From Paenibacillus sedimenti (lineage in GTDB: Bacteria; Bacillota; Bacilli; Paenibacillales; NBRC-103111), in contig NZ_JACVVD010000003.1 in assembly GCF_014534655.1 (NCBI RefSeq), positions 248,001 through 312,000 of the forward strand: 64,000 nucleotides of DNA, given 5' to 3'. The position numbers were made by a program, and so were the translations under genes. This document shows, piece by piece, positions 59,294 to 64,000 of this stretch. Each line of letters opens with the position of its first letter. The stretch's first letter is position 1. The notes beneath the pieces were generated by a model, which did not search any database, was not told where the DNA came from, and saw nothing but the letters and a program-made list of their open reading frames with translations.

Positions 59294-61389
59294 TCAGTGT
59301 TCAGTGAGGAGATTTTCAAGTTCCTCCAGGTACTGGGTTGGCGCTTGGCAGGCGAAATTCTGGCATACATAGGCCGTCGCCTTACCGCCAAGTGCAAGCT
59401 TATCAGCAGTGAGCGGAATGAGCTGGCGCACTTCTTCACCGGCCGTTCCCGGCGGGTGAAGAATGAGCAGCGCATTCGGTAAGAACTGCCGCTGCACCGT
59501 GCGCAGCATGTGCTGCGTCTCAGTCTGCGACGGGTCGCCGGCGATGACGATTTCGCTGGCTTCGCCATAAGCGAAATCGAGCGCGGCCAGCGTGAGCGCA
59601 TGGCCCGTCGGGTACTGGCTAACAGCTCCGGCGAATGCCTGGAGCTGCTCATCGGCCACCTGCGACAGCTTCGCGTCGTAGGTTAGCCTCGACAGCCGCA
59701 GCAGGTTCAGCGCGGCAGCTGAGTTCCCCGACGGCATCGCGCCGTCGTAGATCTCCTTCGGGCGGGTAAGGAGCTGCTCGGCATCGCTGCCGTAGAAGAA
59801 CAGCCCGCCCTTCTCTTCATCCCGGAACAGCCGCAGCATCTCTGCATTCAGCTGGACGGCTTCCCGAAGATAGCGCAGCTCAAAGGTCGCTTCGTAAAGC
59901 TCGATCAAGCCCCAAACAAGGAACGCGTAGTCATCCACGTATCCGAGAAACGCCGCCTCGCCGTCGCGGTAACGGGCGAGCAAACGTCCATCCTCCCTGC
60001 GCAGGTGCTGCAGGAGGAAATCCGCTGCTTTCGCGGCAGCTTCCGCGTAAACCGGTTTATCCAAGGCGCGCGCGGCCTTGGATAGGGCAACAATCATCAG
60101 ACCGTTCCACGCGGTCAGAATCTTATCGTCCTTGCCCGGATGTATGCGCTTTTCGCGATGCTCGAACAGCTTGATGCGGGCAGCCTCCATGCGCTGCTTC
60201 AGCTCCTCGAGCGGGAGCTGCTTCCGCTTCGCAAACGACTCCATCGTCGTCTCAATCATATTCGGGATGCTGTGCCCCTCAAAATTACCCGACTCGGTAA
60301 TATCAAACAACTCGGCGTACAAATCGCCTTCGTCTACCCCAAGAACGTCCTCCACTTCGTCCGGCGTCCATACATAGAACTTGCCTTCCTCGCCTTCGGA
60401 GTCGGCGTCCTCGGCCGAATAGAACCCGCCGCCCTCATCGGTCATATCCCTCAGCACATAAGTGATAATTTGCTCCGCGACTTCCGCATATTTAGCTTTG
60501 CCAGTTACTTGAAACGCTTCTATGTAGGTCATCGTCAGCAAAGCATTGTCATACAGCATCTTCTCAAAATGAGGAACAAGCCACTTCTCATCCACGGAAT
60601 ATCGGGCGAAACCGTAGCCGATATGGTCGTACATCCCGCCGCGATGCATGGCGTCGAGCGTTTTTTCAACCATCTCAAGCGCGCGTGCATTGCCGGTCTT
60701 CTTGTGGTAACGCAGCAGAAATGAAAGATTATGCGATGTCGGGAATTTCGGCTGCGTACCGAATCCGCCATACTCGGGGTCAAACGTGCTCTCGTATTGT
60801 TTGAAAGCATCATGAATCGTCTGCTCGGACACCTCGCCGCCTGTCCAATGCTCCAGCATGCGCTTGGACGTCTCTTCGATGATCTGGTCGCCAACCTCGC
60901 GGATGCGATCGGCGTCTTCCTTCCATTTCCCGGCAATCTGCGCGAGAATTTCGACCATGCCCGCACGATTGTACTTCCGGCTGCGCGGGAAATACATGCC
61001 GGCGAAGAACGGCTTCTTCTCCGGCGTCAAGAATACCGTCAACGGCCATCCGCCGTGACCGGTCATCGCCTGGCAGACCGCCATGTAGATGTGGTCGATA
61101 TCCGGCCGCTCCTCACGGTCCACTTTGATGGAGATGAAATCTTTGTTAAGCATGGCGGCGACGGTCTCGTCTTCGAATGATTCATGCGCCATGACGTGGC
61201 ACCAATGGCAAGTCGTTCTAAGCCTAACTACGAATACCCAATAGATAAGAAGACAGGTTTATTTTCCTGTTTAGCTTTTTCAAAAGCTTCTTCAGACCAA
61301 GCGTACCAATCAACCGGATTGTATGCGTGTTGAAGCAAATACGGCGACTTTTCCTTGGCTAACCTATTGGGTTTATTGTTCGTTGACAT
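59294..61389 (-). pseudogene. yyaL: yyaL-type thioredoxin-fold / six-hairpin protein gene broken by a 17-nt insertion
   Basis: DUF255 family: an N-terminal thioredoxin-like domain with a CxxC-type motif joined to an (alpha/alpha)6-like domain. The 5' part (ATG 61389 after AGGTGG) gives [20 protein letters not shown] to FLSIGYS and then a TAG. The remainder resumes in another frame with TCHWCHVMAHESFEDE and runs complete to 59294. Removing 17 nt (61214-61230) restores one frame exactly through GYS-TCHWCHVM. The break therefore falls one codon before the CxxC. The downstream ORF begins at ATG 61192 with no SD. Confidence 0.9.
61214..61230. other. 17-nt insertion in yyaL
   Basis: The plus-strand bases CGTTCTAAGCCTAACTA interrupt an otherwise intact codon series. 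A CG dinucleotide occurs at both ends, and the segment contains a CTAA-GC-CTAA direct repeat. Confidence 0.75.
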
Positions 61390-61451
61390 TTGGGCACCAC
61401 CACCTTGTTTTATGTATATTTTTGTATATTTCGAGCTTAACATACCCTGCA

Positions 61452-61489
61452 ACAAAAAGAAAAACCCACATCAACTTGACATGAGTTTT
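61452..61489 (-). terminator. Terminator of the SDR-FMN reductase operon
   Basis: Minus strand: AAAACTCATGTCAA pairs fully (with G-U) to TTGATGTGGGTTTT, then TTTCTTTTTG. Confidence 0.8.
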
Positions 61490-61546
61490 GATTATGAGCT
61501 TAATAAACCATTGCGGCCAATATAGATGCCGATTTAGCCATAAATC

Positions 61547-62125
61547 TTATTTTTCGTTGACCCGTTTTTTGGCGACGACTTGATTCGTCAGTTCTTCTAC
61601 CGCCGTCTTAAGTAATGTTATCGTCGATTCATCCGTCACATTGCCATTCGCATCTATCTTCGTAGAAGAATAGTTAATGTAAACCTCCGGCCTACTAATC
61701 GGCGCCGCGTTACATCCAAACAAAACGTCTCTGAGATGCATATGGCTTCGAACCGGTCCGAACATCCCTCGACTAGCTCCAATAATGGCAACGGGTTTCT
61801 CGTTCAGAGGGAAGTCGAATGTCGGTCTTGATCCCCACTCGAGCGCGTTTTTTAATATACCGGGAAGTGAATAATTGTACTCCGGAGTGCTGATTAGCAA
61901 ACCGTCCGCACTTTTGACCAACTCTACAAAATGGACGACCGATTCCGGCAGATTGGCCTCTAGATCCTGATTATAGAATGGTAACATAGTGATATCGGCT
62001 TCCATGTAACTTACATTCCGGGAAAAATAAGTCGCCGCTGTTTGCAGAATTGCTCTATTGTACGAACCGGCTCTCGTGCTGCCGCATAATCCGATGATTC
62101 GAATTCCTTGTCCCTTTTTTTCCAT
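61547..62125 (-). CDS. NADPH-dependent FMN reductase-family flavoprotein
   Basis: Flavodoxin-like fold with GLCGSTRAGSYN (FMN phosphate loop) and STPEYNYSLPGILKNALEW. Related to azoreductase/chromate reductases (YhdA, ChrR); acts on quinones or azo compounds. 192 aa from ATG 62125 after AAGGGGG. Second gene of an operon with the SDR, 19 nt apart, beside a TetR gene; probably detoxification. Confidence 0.9.
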   Translation of the reverse strand: MEKKGQGIRIIGLCGSTRAGSYNRAILQTAATYFSRNVSYMEADITMLPFYNQDLEANLPESVVHFVELVKSADGLLISTPEYNYSLPGILKNALEWGSRPTFDFPLNEKPVAIIGASRGMFGPVRSHMHLRDVLFGCNAAPISRPEVYINYSSTKIDANGNVTDESTITLLKTAVEELTNQVVAKKRVNEK

Positions 62126-62144
62126 TCCGGATCCCCCTTCCAAG

Positions 62145-62897
62145 TTATTTCCCGCCCGTAACGCGTATCATTTCGCCGTTGACGAAAGAGTTTGCGGCCG
62201 AACCGAGAAATGCAATCAACGCAGCAACATCGTCTGGCGTTCCAAGTCGACGCGCGGGGAGAGATGAGGCGAACTTCTCCAGCATATCGGGAGGGAAAGA
62301 TTCCAAATTTCGTTCAGTTAGCGTTAAACCGGGCATGACAACATTGGAGAATATCCCCTCGCTCGCAAGTTCAACTGCAAGAGCTCTGCTGAATCCGTGC
62401 AATCCGGCCTTCGCCGTCATATAGGAAGATGCGCCGGCCATTCCGTCTTCCGCGATCTCCGACGAGACATGCACGATACGTCCCCATTGACCGCCTTTCA
62501 TGAACGGCAGAACCGATTTGGTGACCAGATAGGTCGCTTTCAGATTATGGTCGATCATCCGATACCAATCCTCCGGGTCCCCTTCCTCAACACGAACGGG
62601 TCGCCGCTCGCCGGTCACCGCATTATTGACAAGAACGGATATCGATCCATATTTCTCGCTTATTCCCGCAATTGCCTCGTGGATGGAGGCTGCTCTGGTT
62701 AGATCCATTTGCACGGCTTCAGCTAAACCGCCCCGTTCACGAATTTCCTTTACAACCTCTGATGAAGCAAAAGAATCGTTCGCATAAGTGAGCACGACGC
62801 TGGCTCCTTCCGCTCCATACCTAAGAACGGTGGCCTTGCCAATTCCTTTTGAACCGCCGGTCACCAATACAACTTTGCCATATAATCCAAGATCCAT
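62145..62897 (-). CDS. SDR-family oxidoreductase
   Basis: 250 aa classical SDR: VTGGSKGIGKA, NNAVTGERR, SSEIA serine, Tyr/Lys in SSYMTAKAG, and a C-terminal VNGEMIRVTGGK. ATG 62897 follows AGGAGGAAG; the ORF runs to 63002 but that part overlaps the operator and promoter. Likely repressed by the TetR protein upstream through the operator at 62921-62938. Substrate unknown. Confidence 0.92.
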   Translation of the reverse strand: MDLGLYGKVVLVTGGSKGIGKATVLRYGAEGASVVLTYANDSFASSEVVKEIRERGGLAEAVQMDLTRAASIHEAIAGISEKYGSISVLVNNAVTGERRPVRVEEGDPEDWYRMIDHNLKATYLVTKSVLPFMKGGQWGRIVHVSSEIAEDGMAGASSYMTAKAGLHGFSRALAVELASEGIFSNVVMPGLTLTERNLESFPPDMLEKFASSLPARRLGTPDDVAALIAFLGSAANSFVNGEMIRVTGGK

Positions 62898-62920
62898 ATC
62901 TCTTCCTCCTAAAACATAAG

Positions 62921-62938
62921 TAGACCAGTCAATATAAT
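62921..62938. promoter_or_regulatory. Operator for the TetR-type regulator (SDR promoter)
   Basis: TAGACCAGTCAATATAAT; its reverse complement ATTATATTGACTGGTCTA fits, from memory, the B. subtilis LmrA/QdoR box (AWTATA-N4-NYGGTCTA). A TATATT -10 for the SDR promoter lies inside it. Confidence 0.7.
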
Positions 62939-62998
62939 TTTGCGAGAAAAGAAACCAACAACATACCGACGTTTGCCGACTATTGCTGGCATTCAGGG

Positions 62999-63583
62999 TC
63001 AAACTTGTTTGCGTGCTTGCTCAATCAACTGCTTCAATTCTTCCGCAATGAATAGCATCGGCTCAGAGCTTCGATACGTGCGGCATAGTACGACCGCACC
63101 TTCAATTGAGGCCGTTATAAGCGTTGCGATCCGAGTCGCTTTGTCGGACATCATTCCATGCTCGATGAGCATGCTTTCGTAAGCGGATCGCCAAGCCATA
63201 TAAATCTCGCCGCATACTTTTCGGAGTCTCTCGCTGATATGTGCGGTCTCGAGGGCAACGGAGGCAATTGAACCCGCTTTAATAAAATCGGAGTGCTCGA
63301 ATTTACTGGCCACATATGTAATGATAGCGTATATGGCTTCAGCCGGGTCTGTCGTATTCGCTAGCGCTTTTCGAATTTGTTCGGTTACCGCCTGCCCATG
63401 AATGGCAACCGATTCTGCGACGAGCTCCTCTTTCCCGTTTGGAAAATAGTAGTACAACGATCCCTTGGGCGCTCCTCCCTCCTTTATGATTTGATTCAAG
63501 CCTGTGGCGTGATAGCCCTGAAGCTCAACCAGATGGGAAGTTGCTTGAATCAAGCGCTCGCGGGCCGACATTGTTCGTTCCAT
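62999..63583 (-). CDS. TetR/AcrR-family repressor (LmrA/YxaF-like)
   Basis: 194 aa. N-terminal helix-turn-helix: LIQATSHLVELQGYHATGLN then EGGAPKGSLYYYFP, with the GKEELV turn, as in LmrA/QdoR. C-terminal ligand-binding helices follow. ATG 63583 with AAGGGA upstream. Divides operators with the downstream SDR operon: matching sites lie at both promoters, so it probably represses itself and the SDR/FMN reductase genes until an aromatic inducer binds. The inducer is unknown. Confidence 0.93.
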   Translation of the reverse strand: MERTMSARERLIQATSHLVELQGYHATGLNQIIKEGGAPKGSLYYYFPNGKEELVAESVAIHGQAVTEQIRKALANTTDPAEAIYAIITYVASKFEHSDFIKAGSIASVALETAHISERLRKVCGEIYMAWRSAYESMLIEHGMMSDKATRIATLITASIEGAVVLCRTYRSSEPMLFIAEELKQLIEQARKQV

Positions 63584-63601
63584 TGTTAAGTTCCCTTCCG
63601 A

Positions 63602-63619
63602 ATTATAACGATTGGTCTA
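63602..63619. promoter_or_regulatory. Operator at the tetR promoter
   Basis: ATTATAACGATTGGTCTA, same pattern as the site at 62921. The -10 of tetR (TATAAT, minus strand, 63602-63607) is inside it, consistent with autorepression. Confidence 0.7.
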
Positions 63620-63678
63620 TATATAGATTATTCGTAATTTCCATTGATGTCAATATCCGCTACTGATTACCCTTGCTT

Positions 63679-63723
63679 CACATCGCTACAGCGATGTGCC
63701 CCTACCAGTTGAGCTAATGCCCC
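63679..63723 (-). other. tRNA-like 5' fragment fused to a perfect hairpin
   Basis: On the minus strand GGGGCATTAGCTCAACTGG then TAGGGGC resembles the acceptor 5' strand and D-arm of a tRNA (compare tRNA-Ala type sequences). The next part is CACATCGC-TGTA-GCGATGTG, a perfect 8-bp hairpin with a 4-nt loop instead of an anticodon arm. The T-arm and 3' acceptor strand are absent. It cannot be a working tRNA. Confidence 0.45.
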
Positions 63724-63836
63724 TCAATTCATATCATATGATGCCTGACACCAATTCGCGTGTTGTCATGTCAATAACTTCCATTCGCAATTTTAATTTT
63801 TGGAATATATCATTATACCCTCGATAACTTACAAGA

Positions 63837-64000
63837 TTAACTCGCGCTTGTGTCGGGCACTTCATTTTTCCGAACCAAATGGACAAATGCTTGTCCAATT
63901 AGTAAAACCAATACATTTGTCACTGTCAAATACACGAAATGCCAATAGGTTCGGACCTGCATAATATGCATCTTGAATAAAACAAGATCTATGGTTAAGA
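63837..64000 (-). CDS. C-terminus of a membrane protein (5' end outside the window)
   Basis: The last 53 codons of a minus-strand gene are visible, ending at TAA 63837-63839. They encode a hydrophobic helix (FVYLTVTNVLVLLIGQAFV) and a short polar tail (HLVRKNEVPDTSAS). No family can be assigned from this much. Confidence 0.55.
   Translation of the reverse strand, partial: LTIDLVLFKMHIMQVRTYWHFVYLTVTNVLVLLIGQAFVHLVRKNEVPDTSAS

Noticed and set aside
61228-61455. 75-aa ORF as an independent gene
   Set aside because: It is the 5' piece of the yyaL pseudogene.

Overview
The window looks like chromosome from a spore-forming, low-to-mid GC Firmicute of the Paenibacillus type. The evidence is gene content and order: spoVK-hflX-ynbB-glnR-glnA, a divergent lexA/yneA-ynzC block, and cotE-(insert)-mutS-S41 peptidase-mutL-methyltransferase-miaA-hfq, all read mostly from the minus strand with strong AGGAGG-type ribosome binding sites. 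There is no phage, plasmid, rRNA, CRISPR array or intact insertion sequence. Most genes are housekeeping or stress functions.

Layout. 0-6.5 kb: the end of a TIGR03943/YcgQ-type protein, a CobW metallochaperone GTPase, a membrane metallophosphoesterase, a YedK-type SRAP protein, RNase Z and a zinc alcohol dehydrogenase. 6.5-13 kb: cobalamin-dependent methionine synthase, acireductone dioxygenase, a HAD phosphatase, and the SOS block with four LexA boxes. 13-20.4 kb: M29 aminopeptidase, the glnRA operon with a GlnR box, ynbB, hflX, a decayed coding stretch and spoVK. 20.4-25 kb: an accessory patch with an esterase whose 5' end is merged with a relic of a short-chain dehydrogenase, a collapsed lipoate ligase pseudogene, two GNATs and an SDR. 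25-38 kb: cell-envelope genes (YdcF, esterase, cyclophilin lipoprotein, PBP1A), then hfq, miaA, an RsmJ-like methyltransferase, mutL, an S41 protease and mutS. 38-41 kb: a two-domain amide-ligase candidate wedged between mutS and cotE. 41-47.5 kb: an ArAE-type membrane protein, an ABC importer of the nitrate/sulfonate/thiamine-precursor class, an M32 carboxypeptidase, a HesB-fold protein and a beta-carbonic anhydrase. 47.8-56.5 kb: DUF309, a two-component system, and a MacA/MacB-type exporter with a five-repeat secreted beta-sandwich protein. 56.7-61.4 kb: a GH18 hydrolase with six N-terminal repeats, two small proteins, and a yyaL-type gene broken by 17 bases at its CxxC site. 61.5-63.6 kb: an FMN reductase and SDR beside a TetR regulator with matching operators. 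The end holds a tRNA-like fragment and the C-terminus of a membrane protein.

The most notable items are: the ATP-grasp plus COOH.NH2-ligase protein next to cotE, a candidate spore-coat modification enzyme; the exporter/beta-repeat/two-component neighbourhood; a hairpin repeat family (five copies), each copy just upstream of a ribosome binding site; and four separate broken genes or gene relics (SDR, lplJ, yyaL, and one unidentified). All calls come from reading the sequence; no database search was run.
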